Origin: Sphingobium sp. CCH11-B1
Lineage (GTDB): Bacteria > Pseudomonadota > Alphaproteobacteria > Sphingomonadales > Sphingomonadaceae
Direction of reading: 5' to 3'
Assembly: GCF_001556865.1 (NCBI RefSeq)
Contig: NZ_LSJY01000202.1
Span: 124,001-188,000 of the forward strand
Length of the DNA: 64,000 nucleotides
The notes under the pieces are model-generated. The model saw nothing but the letters and a program-made list of their open reading frames with translations, was not told the origin of the DNA and searched no databases. The translations under genes were made by a program, and so were the position numbers. Numbering within the stretch: position 1 is the stretch's first letter; the number at the start of each line of letters is the position of its first letter. Positions 6,965-15,841 of the stretch are shown in pieces.

Positions 6965-9751
6965 ATGACCCAGAATCATCTCTACCTCGTCGACGGCTCG
7001 GGCTACATCTTCCGCGCCTATCACCAGCTGCCGCCACTTACCAACCGGCACGGCCAGCCTGTCGGCGCGGTCTATGGTTATACGACGATGCTGTGGAAGC
7101 TGGCCGAAGAACTGGGCCGCGCCGAAGGGCCGACCCATATGGCGGTGGTGCTGGACAAGGGGTCGCACACGTTCCGCAACGACATGTACGACCAGTATAA
7201 GGCGCACCGCCCGCCGCCGCCGGAGGATCTGGTCCCCCAATTCCCGATGATCCGCGACGCGACCCGCGCCTTCTCCCTCCCCTGCATCGAGGAGGCCGGA
7301 TATGAGGCGGATGACATCATCGCCAGCTATACCAAGGCGGCGGTGGCGCAGGGCTGGCACGTCACCATCGTCAGCTCAGACAAGGATCTGATGCAGCTCA
7401 TCCAGCCCGGCGTCGACATGTACGACACGATGAAGAATGAGCGGCGCGGCGCGGACTATGTCATCGGAAAGTTCGGCGTCGGCCCCGAATTGCTGGGCGA
7501 CGTGCTGGCGCTGATGGGCGACAGCGTGGACAATGTGCCCGGCATCCCCGGCATCGGTCCCAAGACGGCGGCGAAGCTCATCACCGAATATGGGAGCCTG
7601 GAGGCCGCGCTCGACGCCGCGCCGCTGATGAAAAAGTCGAAGATGCAGGAAAACCTCATCGCCCATGCCGACATGGCCCGCCTGTCGCGCCGGCTGGTGG
7701 CGTTGCACGAGACGATGGACCTGCCCGAACCGCTGGAAGACCTGACGCTCAAGGGTATCCCCAAGGAGCCGTTGCAGGCGTTTCTGGAGCATCACGGCTT
7801 CAAGACCCTGCTCGGCCGGCTCGGCGCGCCTGCGGCCGCGGTCGCGGTGGCGGCCGCCGCGGCGGTAGCGACCGACGAAGCCGCCCCGCCCCCGCCCGCC
7901 TTCGCCGACGAACCCGCCATCGACCGCAGCCTCTATGAGACGGTGGTGACGCAAGAGGCGCTCGACCGCTGGATCGCCGCCGCCCACGCCGAAGGCATCG
8001 TCGCGGTCGATACCGAAACCGACATGCTCGACTGCGTCTCCTGTGGCCTTGTCGGCATCAGCCTCGCGACCGGTCCGAACACGGCCTGCTACATCCCCGT
8101 CGGCCATGGCGGCACCGACATGTTCGCCGAGCGCCCCGTTCAGCTGGACAAGGCGCTGGTGCTCGCAAAGCTCAAGCCGCTGCTGGAGGACGACGCCGTC
8201 CTCAAGGTCGGCCAGAACCTCAAATATGACCTCACCGTCCTGCGTCGGCACGGCATAGAAGTCACGCCCTATGACGACACCATCGTCATGAGCTTCGACC
8301 TCGACGCCGGCCAGTCCCTCGCCGGGCACGGCATGGACGAGGCGGCACGGGTGCATCTCAATCACCAGTGCATCAGCTTCAAGGATGTGGTGGGATCGGG
8401 CAAGAACCAGATCACCTTCGGCGAAGTTCCCCTCGACCGCGCCACCGAATATGCCGCCGAGGATGCGGACGTGACCTTGCGCCTGTGGAAACGCTTCAAG
8501 GCCCGCGTCGCCAATGAAGGCGCGAGCCGCGTCTATGAACTGGTCGACCGCCCGCTGGTGGGCGTGATCGCGGGCATGGAATTTGCCGGGATCAAGGTCG
8601 ACCGCGAAGCCCTTTCCCGCCTGTCCGCCGAATTCACCGCCGGCATCGCCGCGCTCGAAACCGAAATCCACGAGATTGCGGGCCAACCCTTCGCCATCGG
8701 ATCGACCCAGCAGCTCGGCGCGATCCTCTTTGACAAGATGGGCTACAAGGGCGGCAAGAAGGGCAAGTCGGGCGCTTACTCCACCGACGTCACCATCCTG
8801 GAGCAGTTGAAGGCACAGGGCGCGCCGATCGCTGCCAAGGTGCTGGAATGGCGGCAATTGTCGAAGCTCAAGTCCACCTATACCGACGCGCTCCAGGCGC
8901 AGATCAACAGGGATACCGGCCGCGTCCACACCAGCTATTCGCTGACCGGCGCGCAGACCGGACGCCTGTCCTCGACTGATCCCAACCTTCAGAACATCCC
9001 GATCCGTACCGAGGTAGGCCGCCAGATTCGCCACGCCTTCGTCGCTGAACCCGGCAACGTCATCCTTGCGGCCGATTATAGCCAGATCGAACTGCGCCTC
9101 GCCGCCCACATGGCCGACGTGCCGGCACTGCGCGAAGCCTTCGCGAACGGGGAGGACATCCACGCCGCCACCGCCCAGCAATTGTTCGGGGAGGTCAACC
9201 GCGACACGCGCGGGCGTGCCAAGACGATCAACTTCGCGATCCTTTACGGCATTTCCCGCTGGGGCCTTGCCGGACGGCTGGAAATCAGCGCGGACGAGGC
9301 GCAGGACATGATCAGCCGCTATTATGAGCGCTTCCCCGGCATCAGCGTCTATATCAACGAGACGATCGAGAAGGCCCGGCGCCTAGGTTACACCGAAACC
9401 CTGTTCGGCCGGAAGACATGGTTTCCCCGCATCTCCGCGCCGATCCAGCATGAACGGCAGGGCGCGGAGCGCGCCGCGATCAACGCCCCGATCCAGGGCA
9501 CGAGCGCTGACATCATCAAGCGCGCGATGGCCCGCATGGGCCCGGCGCTTGAGGCGGCGGGGCTGCCGGACGTGAGAATGCTGCTCCAGGTCCACGACGA
9601 ACTGGTGTTCGAGGTGCCGGAAGGAGAGGTGGACGCCGCCAGCGCGGTGATCCGCCGCGTCATGGAAAGCGCCGCCGAACCCATCGTGAAGCTGAGCGTC
9701 CCGCTGGGCGTCGAGATCGGCACGGGGCCCAGTTGGGGCGCGGCGCACTGA
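6965..9751 (+). CDS. polA: DNA polymerase I
   Basis: A full-length 928-residue Pol I for gap filling and Okazaki-fragment processing. It has the 5'-3' exonuclease domain (about 1-270, with AGYEADDIIAS and GDSVDNVPGIPGIG), a 3'-5' exonuclease domain with VDTETD near 345 and YAAEDADV, so proofreading looks intact, and the polymerase domain with motif A DYSQIELRLAAH near 703 and motif C VHDELVFEV near 876. An Ala-rich linker near residue 290-310 joins the first two domains. It is divergent from the barrel gene; no clear Shine-Dalgarno is visible before ATG 6965. Confidence 0.97.
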   Translation: MTQNHLYLVDGSGYIFRAYHQLPPLTNRHGQPVGAVYGYTTMLWKLAEELGRAEGPTHMAVVLDKGSHTFRNDMYDQYKAHRPPPPEDLVPQFPMIRDATRAFSLPCIEEAGYEADDIIASYTKAAVAQGWHVTIVSSDKDLMQLIQPGVDMYDTMKNERRGADYVIGKFGVGPELLGDVLALMGDSVDNVPGIPGIGPKTAAKLITEYGSLEAALDAAPLMKKSKMQENLIAHADMARLSRRLVALHETMDLPEPLEDLTLKGIPKEPLQAFLEHHGFKTLLGRLGAPAAAVAVAAAAAVATDEAAPPPPAFADEPAIDRSLYETVVTQEALDRWIAAAHAEGIVAVDTETDMLDCVSCGLVGISLATGPNTACYIPVGHGGTDMFAERPVQLDKALVLAKLKPLLEDDAVLKVGQNLKYDLTVLRRHGIEVTPYDDTIVMSFDLDAGQSLAGHGMDEAARVHLNHQCISFKDVVGSGKNQITFGEVPLDRATEYAAEDADVTLRLWKRFKARVANEGASRVYELVDRPLVGVIAGMEFAGIKVDREALSRLSAEFTAGIAALETEIHEIAGQPFAIGSTQQLGAILFDKMGYKGGKKGKSGAYSTDVTILEQLKAQGAPIAAKVLEWRQLSKLKSTYTDALQAQINRDTGRVHTSYSLTGAQTGRLSSTDPNLQNIPIRTEVGRQIRHAFVAEPGNVILAADYSQIELRLAAHMADVPALREAFANGEDIHAATAQQLFGEVNRDTRGRAKTINFAILYGISRWGLAGRLEISADEAQDMISRYYERFPGISVYINETIEKARRLGYTETLFGRKTWFPRISAPIQHERQGAERAAINAPIQGTSADIIKRAMARMGPALEAAGLPDVRMLLQVHDELVFEVPEGEVDAASAVIRRVMESAAEPIVKLSVPLGVEIGTGPSWGAAH

Positions 9752-9772
9752 CTCCTTGATAGCCCCTTCGTC

Positions 9773-9792
9773 ATGCCAGCGCAGGCTGGCAT
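9773..9792. repeat. REP-like hairpin downstream of polA
   Basis: ATGCCAGC and GCTGGCAT enclose a GCAG loop. This is the common intergenic element whose spurious translation reads MPACAGMT. It lies 21 bases after the polA stop and may serve as the 3' end of its transcript. Confidence 0.6.
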
Positions 9793-9816
9793 CTCACTGG
9801 CTTCTTCGACGGTCCC

Positions 9817-10101
9817 TCAATCGAACAATTCTTCCAGAAAGCTCTTCTTGCGTTTCTTCTGGAAGCTTACGCCATGGTCATAATGGCCACGATCCGGGCG
9901 GTAGCTGGGCGGTGCCATGGTGGGCGCGGGGGCTATCCCGCCCGCCGACCGCTCGATGATCTTGTCCAGCTCGCCCCGGTCGAGCCATACGCCCCGGCAT
10001 TGCGGGCAATAGTCGATCTCCACCCCCTGCCGGTCCGTCATGGCGAGGCCGACATGACAGACCGGGCAGAGCATGGCCGACATTTGCGCTGCGTCCCGCA
10101 T
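9817..10101 (-). CDS. Small TFIIB-type zinc-ribbon protein
   Basis: A protein of about 94 residues with two CxxC knuckles, CPVC and CPQC, in the pattern of the zf-TFIIB family, followed by a WLDRGELDKI helix and a Lys-rich, flexible tail ending in FLEELFD. The start is tied to the upstream gene: the Bax-inhibitor stop and the ATG at 10101 overlap as TGATG, implying translational coupling. A later ATG at 10083 is also possible. Function is not established for this family; the context only suggests co-expression with the membrane protein. Confidence 0.8.
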   Translation of the reverse strand: MRDAAQMSAMLCPVCHVGLAMTDRQGVEIDYCPQCRGVWLDRGELDKIIERSAGGIAPAPTMAPPSYRPDRGHYDHGVSFQKKRKKSFLEELFD

Positions 10102-10811
10102 CACTCGCGTTCGCCGGTCAGGCTGAGCACCGCCTGGAACAGGTTGACGAAGTTGAGGTAGAGCGACAGCGCACCCATCACCTGCATCTTCGCCGCGACC
10201 TCATGGCCGGCATAGTGGAAATAATCCGACTTGATGCGCTGCACGTCCCAGGCAGTAAGGCCGGTGAAGATGACGACCGCCAGGATCGAAACCACCATCG
10301 CCATCGCGGACGACCCGATGAAGATGTTGATGAGGCTCGCCACCAGGATGCCGATCAGGCCCATGATGAGGAAGCTGCCCATCTTCGTCAGGTCGCGCTT
10401 CGTGCTATAGCCCCACAGCGCCATGGCGAGGAACATGACCGCCGCCGAGAAGAAGGCCTGCGCGATGCTGGCCTGCGTGAAGACCAGGAAGATGCTGGCC
10501 ATCGACACGCCCATCACGGCGGAAAAGGCCCAGAAGGCCATGCGGGCGGTCCCGACGCTCATCTTCTCGATACGGAAGCTGAAGAAGAACACGAAGGCCA
10601 GCGGCGCAAAGATCGCCACCCACTTCAGGGGCGTACCGAAGATCGCGGCGGCCAGCGGCGGGGTATTGGCGATCGCAAAGGCGACCAGCCCGGTTATCAC
10701 CAGGCCAAGGCCCATGTTGCGGAAGATGCCCAGCATATGCGCGCGCAGCCCGGCATCGGTATCGACCGACCGGCTGGCACCATAGCCCGGCATGCGAACG
10801 GGATTGTTCAT
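10101..10811 (-). CDS. Bax inhibitor-1/YccA family membrane protein
   Basis: A 236-residue integral membrane protein with seven hydrophobic segments, the last ending in SLYLNFVNLFQAVLSL, the signature end of the BI-1/YccA/YbhL family. Members are inner-membrane proteins implicated in calcium leak or FtsH control; the role here is not known. ATG 10811 (MNNPVRMPGYG) is preceded by GGAG 13 bases upstream and matches the usual N-terminus; upstream in-frame codons give unlikely basic sequence. It is followed by the coupled zinc-ribbon gene. Confidence 0.9.
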   Translation of the reverse strand: MNNPVRMPGYGASRSVDTDAGLRAHMLGIFRNMGLGLVITGLVAFAIANTPPLAAAIFGTPLKWVAIFAPLAFVFFFSFRIEKMSVGTARMAFWAFSAVMGVSMASIFLVFTQASIAQAFFSAAVMFLAMALWGYSTKRDLTKMGSFLIMGLIGILVASLINIFIGSSAMAMVVSILAVVIFTGLTAWDVQRIKSDYFHYAGHEVAAKMQVMGALSLYLNFVNLFQAVLSLTGERE

Positions 10812-11110
10812 CTGAAAAGCACACTCCATCCAAAAGTTGGCTCGAGTGGCCCGGTGCGGTCTCCTGCGACGCTGGAAGGGGGGCTTGAGCGTCACAAAAC
10901 CTGCACCGAGCGCACTCGATGCGGTCCGACATCGCGACAGGATCAAAGGGGGCATGTCCTGTCGCCAGAGGGGCCCGGCCCGCACAGTCAATCTGGGGTG
11001 GGAAACGCATCCGCGCAAGGGACCGCCGCGCCGGCAACATTTTATTACAAAGCCTGTGGCAAGCCGCCAAGGATTGACCCTCGGCCCTTCTCGCGACATG
11101 GCGTTGCGCC
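10812..11110. other. Divergent intergenic region between the Bax-inhibitor gene and cysS
   Basis: About 300 bases without a supportable gene. A TTGACC at 11075 could be a -35 element for cysS, but no matching -10 is convincing. I see no terminator, repeat or RNA structure here. Confidence 0.4.
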
Positions 11111-12634
11111 ATGAGTTCCGCGTCCCAAGATCAGCACAACCTGGCGCCGCTGCGCCTGTTCAACAGCCTGAGCCGCACGATCGAGCCGTTCGCGCCGATC
11201 GAGGATAATCATGCGCGCGTCTACAGCTGCGGTCCGACCGTCTATAATTATGCGCATATCGGCAATCTGCGCGCCTATGTCTTCACCGACACGCTGCGGC
11301 GGACGCTGCTGTGGAAGGGGCTGGCCGTCACCCATGTCATCAACATTACCGATGTCGGCCATCTGACAAGCGACGCGGACGCAGGCGACGACAAGATGGA
11401 AGCGGCGGCCAGGGCGAGCGCCAAGAGCATCTGGGACATCGCCGCCCATTATACGCAGGCGTTCAAGCAGAATATCACGGACCTCAATATCCTGTCGCCC
11501 AGCGAATGGACGGTCGCGACCGACTATGTCCCGCAAATGATCGCCTTTGCGCAAAAGATGGCTCCCGACCATTGCTACGAGCTGGAAAGCGGCCTTTATT
11601 TCGACAGTTCGACCGTGCCCGATTACGGCGCGCTGGCGGGTGGACGCGACGACGCGGCGCACGCGCGAATCGACCCGGTCGCGGGCAAGCGGAACCCGAG
11701 CGACTTTGCCATCTGGCGCAAATCCCCTCCGGGCGAACAGCGCCAGATGGAATGGGACAGCCCATGGGGCAAGGGCGCGCCGGGATGGCATCTGGAATGT
11801 TCGGTCATGAGCTTGGACCGCCTGGGCCAGCCGTTCGACATCCATACCGGCGGCATCGATCATCGCGAGATTCACCACCCGAATGAAATCGCCCAGAACC
11901 AGGCCTTCCACAGTTGCTGCGGGCCGGAGACGGGGGCAGCGGAGCCGGGCTTCACCGGGGCGCGCTGGTGGATGCACAACAACTTCTTGGTCGACCGGCA
12001 AGGCAAGATGAGCAAGTCCAAGGGCGGGTTCACCACGCTCTTCACGCTGATCGACGCTGGCGTGCACCCGCTGGCCTATCGCCTGCTGTGCCTCGGCGCG
12101 CATTATCGCAGCGAACTGGAATTCAGTTGGGACAATCTCGCCGCCGCACTGACGCGGTTGAAGCGGCTGGTGATGGGGGTCGAAGGATTGAAGGCACGGG
12201 CGGAAGGCGTGACCTGGCAATCGCCGCGCCTCGACTATCTGCGCGCGAACCTGCACCCCAAGCTCGCGCCCCTTCTGGAACAGTTCGATGCTGCCATCAG
12301 CGACGACCTCATGACGCCGCGCGCGCTCCCGCTGCTGGAAGAGACGCTGGTCATGAAGAAGGTGCCGGCGGACGAGAAACTATGCCTGATCGCCGCCTTC
12401 GATCAGGCGCTGGGCCTCAACCTCCTGACGCTCACGCGTGCCGACCTGCGCCTCGCGCCCAAGGATGCGCAGATCACGGCGGACGAGATCGAGGCCGAAC
12501 TGGAGCGTCGCACAGCGGCGCGGGCGGAAAAGGATTTCGCCCTGTCGGACGAGATTCGCGACCGCCTCATCGCCCGGGGCGTCGAGGTGATGGACGGCGA
12601 CCCGCTGCGCTGGGACTGGCGCTTGGCCTTGTAA
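11111..12634 (+). CDS. cysS: Cysteinyl-tRNA synthetase
   Basis: A 507-residue class I aminoacyl-tRNA synthetase. It starts with the CGPTVYNYAHIGN signature (zinc-ligand Cys and HIGH-like HIGN near residue 49), keeps the Cys- and His-bearing HLECSVMS and GGIDHREIHHPNE zinc-site segments, and has KMSKSK near 299. The C-terminal anticodon-binding domain is complete. It is slightly longer than the E. coli enzyme because of a ~15-residue N-terminal extension. It ends 6 bases before the ABC-F gene on the other strand. Confidence 0.97.
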   Translation: MSSASQDQHNLAPLRLFNSLSRTIEPFAPIEDNHARVYSCGPTVYNYAHIGNLRAYVFTDTLRRTLLWKGLAVTHVINITDVGHLTSDADAGDDKMEAAARASAKSIWDIAAHYTQAFKQNITDLNILSPSEWTVATDYVPQMIAFAQKMAPDHCYELESGLYFDSSTVPDYGALAGGRDDAAHARIDPVAGKRNPSDFAIWRKSPPGEQRQMEWDSPWGKGAPGWHLECSVMSLDRLGQPFDIHTGGIDHREIHHPNEIAQNQAFHSCCGPETGAAEPGFTGARWWMHNNFLVDRQGKMSKSKGGFTTLFTLIDAGVHPLAYRLLCLGAHYRSELEFSWDNLAAALTRLKRLVMGVEGLKARAEGVTWQSPRLDYLRANLHPKLAPLLEQFDAAISDDLMTPRALPLLEETLVMKKVPADEKLCLIAAFDQALGLNLLTLTRADLRLAPKDAQITADEIEAELERRTAARAEKDFALSDEIRDRLIARGVEVMDGDPLRWDWRLAL

Positions 12635-12640
12635 GAAGGG

Positions 12641-14509
12641 TTACACCTCTTCCAACGCGGCGCTGGCTTGCATCCAGGCTTCTTCGGCAGCCTCCAGCTT
12701 CTTCTCGACCTCGGACCGCTTCACCATCAGTTGGGTCATGGTCATCTTCGCCTCCGCCCCGGTGGCGGATTTGGGGTCGAACAATGCCTGGTCGATCCGG
12801 CTGCGCTCGGCGGTGAGCGCCGCCATTTCTTTCTCCGCCTTGCCAAGGGCGTTCTTGGCGGCCTTCTGCCGCTCGCGCCATTGCGCGGCATCGCGCTTTT
12901 CCGCCTTTCGGTCGGGCTTGGGCGCATCCCCGCCCGATGCATTGCCGTCCGCCTTGCGCAGGATGATGTCGGTATAATCGTCAAGGCTGCCGTCGAACGG
13001 CTGCGCGGTGCCATTGTCGACCAGGACCAGCCGGTCAGCGACCAGTTCGATCATGTGGCGGTCATGGCTGACGATCACCACCGCGCCCGAATAATCGTTC
13101 AGCGCCTGCACCAGCGCTTCCCGGCTGTCGACGTCCAGATGGTTGGTCGGCTCGTCGAGGATCAGGAGATGCGGCGCATCGCGGGTGATGAGCGCCAGCG
13201 CCAGCCGGGCGCGCTCGCCGCCGGACATGCTGCCGACTTTCTGCGTCGCGCGCTCGCCCGAAAAGCCGAAGCGGCCAAGCTGCGCCCGCACCGCGCCGGG
13301 GGTCGCGCCCTTCATGACCCGGGTCATATGTTCCAGCGGGGTGTCGGCGACGTCCAGTTCCTCCACCTGATATTGGGTGAAATAGCCGACATTCATCTTG
13401 GCCGACGCATTCATCTGCCCTTCCATCGGCTTTAGCTGCGCGGCGATCAGGCGGGCGAGCGTCGTCTTGCCGTTGCCGTTGCGACCGAGCAGCGCCAGCC
13501 GGTCATCGGGGTCGATGCGCAGGTTGATGCGCTTGAGGATCGGCGTTTCGGTATAGCCGACCGCCGCCATGTCCATGGTGATGAGCGGCGGTCGGAGTTC
13601 GGCGGGGCTCGGGAAACCGAAATGCAGCGTCGGATCCTCGATCGCGGCGGCGATGGGCTGCATCTTCGCCAGCGCCTTGGCACGGGACTGGGCCTGTTTC
13701 GCGGTCGAGGCGCGGGCGGAGTTGCGGGCGACATAGTCCTGGAGCTTTTCCCGCTCCGCCTGCTGCTTGGCGCGGGCCGCTTCCTGCTGCGCCAGCCGCT
13801 CGGCCCGCTGTCGCTCGAACGCGTCATAGCCGCCGGGATAAAGCGTGACCTTCCCGCCTTCGAGGTGGAGGATATAGTCGACCACATTGTTCAAGAGGTC
13901 GCGCTCATGGCTGATGACGACCACGGTGCCGCGATAGGCCTTGAGGAAATTCTCCAGCCACAGCGTCGCTTCGAGGTCGAGGTGGTTCGATGGTTCGTCG
14001 AGCAGCAGCAGGTCGGGGTTGGAAAAGAGCAGCGCGGCGAGCGCCACGCGCATCTTCCAGCCGCCCGAATAGCTGTCGAGCGGGCGGCCCTGCATCTCTT
14101 CGTCGAAGCCCAGGCCCACCAGGATTCGGGCGGCGCGGGCCGGGGCGGTATAGGCGTCGATGGTGGTCAGCCGCTCGTAAATATGGCCGAGCCGGTCGGG
14201 ATCTTCGGTCGTCTCGCTTTCGGCCATCAGGGCCGCGCGTTCCTTGTCCGCGGCGAGCACGGTGTCGAAGGGTGTGGCCGTGCCGGATGGCGCTTCCTGC
14301 GCGATATAGCCAAGGCGCGTGTCGCGCGGCATGTCGCAACTGCCTTCGTCCGGGTCGAGCTGGCCGATCATCACCTTCATGAGGGTCGACTTGCCGGCGC
14401 CGTTGCGGCCGATCAGGCCAACGCGGCTGCGCGGCGGCAGCGAAGCGGTCGCGCGGTCGAGGATGGTGCGGCCGCCCAGGCGCACGGTGATGGCATTGAG
14501 ATTGAGCAT
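12641..14509 (-). CDS. ABC-F family ATPase
   Basis: A 622-residue soluble protein with two ABC cassettes and no membrane segment. Walker A motifs are GRNGAGKST near 35 and GRNGNGKTT near 340; signatures are YSGGWKMR and MSGGERAR; both Walker B regions end in DEPSNHLD or DEPTNHLD, diagnostic of ABC-F. The linker between cassettes is Arg/Lys/Gln-rich, and the C-terminus from about 520 is charged and probably coiled coil, as in Uup/YheS. ABC-F proteins act on ribosomes (stall release or antibiotic protection). The exact subgroup cannot be set by eye. Confidence 0.93.
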   Translation of the reverse strand: MLNLNAITVRLGGRTILDRATASLPPRSRVGLIGRNGAGKSTLMKVMIGQLDPDEGSCDMPRDTRLGYIAQEAPSGTATPFDTVLAADKERAALMAESETTEDPDRLGHIYERLTTIDAYTAPARAARILVGLGFDEEMQGRPLDSYSGGWKMRVALAALLFSNPDLLLLDEPSNHLDLEATLWLENFLKAYRGTVVVISHERDLLNNVVDYILHLEGGKVTLYPGGYDAFERQRAERLAQQEAARAKQQAEREKLQDYVARNSARASTAKQAQSRAKALAKMQPIAAAIEDPTLHFGFPSPAELRPPLITMDMAAVGYTETPILKRINLRIDPDDRLALLGRNGNGKTTLARLIAAQLKPMEGQMNASAKMNVGYFTQYQVEELDVADTPLEHMTRVMKGATPGAVRAQLGRFGFSGERATQKVGSMSGGERARLALALITRDAPHLLILDEPTNHLDVDSREALVQALNDYSGAVVIVSHDRHMIELVADRLVLVDNGTAQPFDGSLDDYTDIILRKADGNASGGDAPKPDRKAEKRDAAQWRERQKAAKNALGKAEKEMAALTAERSRIDQALFDPKSATGAEAKMTMTQLMVKRSEVEKKLEAAEEAWMQASAALEEV

Positions 14510-14575
14510 GGGGCGGGCCTGTAGCAGAGGCTTGGCGAGACCGCAAAGACGCGCAAGGCGCGCGCCCTCTCCCTC

Positions 14576-15265
14576 CTACTTCCATCCCCGCGCTTTGGCG
14601 GCTTCTTCCTGCTGCGGAAGTAACGCGCCGTCGGGCGCCATCGCTTGCGCGGCGGCCATGATCTCGCCCATCGCGCTTCCCGCCTGGCGATATTGGGTGT
14701 CGCGCCCCTCGCCGCCCGACTGAAGCCGATCAATCACCCAATGCCTGTCGTCATGGCAGGCGATGCCCGCTGTCGTCCCGGCATCGAACACGCGGCAATA
14801 GCGGCCCTGCGCATTGCGGAAGGACAGCGGAATTTGGATCGGCTGCGCCTGCGCCGTCGCCAACTGCGCCGTCAAAGCCTGGTCCAACGCGCCTTGCGCG
14901 ACGATCCGCCCGCCTACATTGCCGATCGGCCCGCCATCCCGCACCTGCATGCCCACGATCAGGCCCAGCGCCAGCGATGCCGCGATCGCCCCGCCCATGA
15001 TCCAGCGCGACCCGCGCGCCTTCCGCACGGCGTCAAGGTCGATCACCTCCGCTGAAGGACGCACCGCATCCCGCAGCCTGTCCGGGACTGGCAGGTCCAT
15101 GATGGGCGCGAAATGGGCGCGCAATCGTTCCCCAAGCGCCCGGTGCGCCGCCACCTCATCGGCCAGCGCCGGATCGGCGGCGATCGCGGCCTCGACCCGC
15201 AGGCGCTCCGCCCCGTCCAACTGCCCCTCCGCATAGGCGGCCAGGGTTTCCCGGTCGATGCTCAT
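14576..15265 (-). CDS. Anti-sigma factor, membrane anchored
   Basis: A 229-residue protein with a cytoplasmic N-terminal ~60 residues typical of RsiW/ChrR-like anti-sigma factors (LAAYAEGQLDGAERLRVE), one transmembrane helix near 88-105, and a periplasmic C-terminal domain with CRVFDAGTTAGIACHD that may form a disulfide. The ATG at 15265 overlaps the sigma-factor stop as ATGA, so translation is coupled. It presumably holds the ECF sigma factor inactive until an envelope signal arrives. Confidence 0.85.
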   Translation of the reverse strand: MSIDRETLAAYAEGQLDGAERLRVEAAIAADPALADEVAAHRALGERLRAHFAPIMDLPVPDRLRDAVRPSAEVIDLDAVRKARGSRWIMGGAIAASLALGLIVGMQVRDGGPIGNVGGRIVAQGALDQALTAQLATAQAQPIQIPLSFRNAQGRYCRVFDAGTTAGIACHDDRHWVIDRLQSGGEGRDTQYRQAGSAMGEIMAAAQAMAPDGALLPQQEEAAKARGWK

Positions 15266-15810
15266 TGCACGCCCTCCAACATTTTCTGCAAGGCATCGCG
15301 GCCGCGCACGAAGCGCGAGCTGAGCGTGCCGACGGGGCAGCCGATGATGGCGGCGGCCTCCTGATAGCCATAGCCCTCCACCATCACGAGCAGCACTGCC
15401 TCGCGCTGTTCGTCGGGCAGCTTTGCCATCGCCCGGCCCACGAAGCCGAGTTCGGCCCGCGCCTCCTGATCGCCGCCTGCGCCTTCGCGCAACCCGGCCT
15501 CTTCCTCGACGAAGGTCTGCTGTCGGCGCTTGCTTGCGCGGATTTCGTCGATCCACAGGTTGCGCATGATCCGATATATCCAGCTATCCAGCCGCGTTCC
15601 CTCAGCCCATTGATGCCGGGCCTTGAGCGCGCGTTCGATGGTCATCTGGCAAAGGTCGTCGCCCTCCGCGAGGTTGCGCGTCAAACCTGCCGCGAACCGG
15701 CGCAGCCGGGGCAGCAATGCGATGATGCCATCCTCGAAAGACGTACTCAGAACCCGTGCCTCTCTTGTCAGGGATGCAACGGACGGTTTCACCCGTTTCA
15801 TCCATTGCAT
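15262..15810 (-). CDS. ECF RNA polymerase sigma factor
   Basis: A sigma-70 family protein of at most 182 residues with region 2 (DDLCQMTIERALKARHQW, LDSWIYRIMRNLWIDEI) and region 4.2 (LPDEQREAVLLVMVEG, GCPVGTLSSRFVRGR), lacking regions 1 and 3: an ECF type. The first in-frame ATG is 15810, but the predicted autoregulated promoter (15778-15803) lies inside that N-terminus, and homologues usually begin near STSFED. A CTG at 15750, 9 bases after AGAGAGG, would give 162 residues and fits both facts. The start is therefore uncertain. The stop overlaps the anti-sigma start. Confidence 0.92.
   Translation of the reverse strand: MQWMKRVKPSVASLTREARVLSTSFEDGIIALLPRLRRFAAGLTRNLAEGDDLCQMTIERALKARHQWAEGTRLDSWIYRIMRNLWIDEIRASKRRQQTFVEEEAGLREGAGGDQEARAELGFVGRAMAKLPDEQREAVLLVMVEGYGYQEAAAIIGCPVGTLSSRFVRGRDALQKMLEGVQ
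15772..15797 (+). promoter_or_regulatory. Predicted ECF promoter for the subtilase gene
   Basis: GGATGC (15772-15777), a 16-nt spacer and CGTT (15794-15797). The predicted start of transcription is about 38 bases before ATG 15842. The same element on the opposite strand serves the sigma gene, so the two promoters overlap in one inverted repeat. Confidence 0.6.
15778..15803 (-). promoter_or_regulatory. Predicted autoregulated ECF promoter for the sigma/anti-sigma operon
   Basis: On the minus strand GGATGA (15803-15798), a 16-nt spacer and CGTT (15781-15778). The first 11 bases, GGATGAAACGG, and the following CCGTT match the element at 17077. Transcription would begin near 15771, inside the longest sigma ORF. 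Confidence 0.6.
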
Positions 15811-15841
15811 AGCGAATTTTCGTGCGACAGGATGAAGAAAG

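Noticed and set aside
9388..9792. Open frame beginning MPACAGMT on the minus strand
   Set aside because: This is the usual false translation of the REP-like hairpin, running into antisense of polA.
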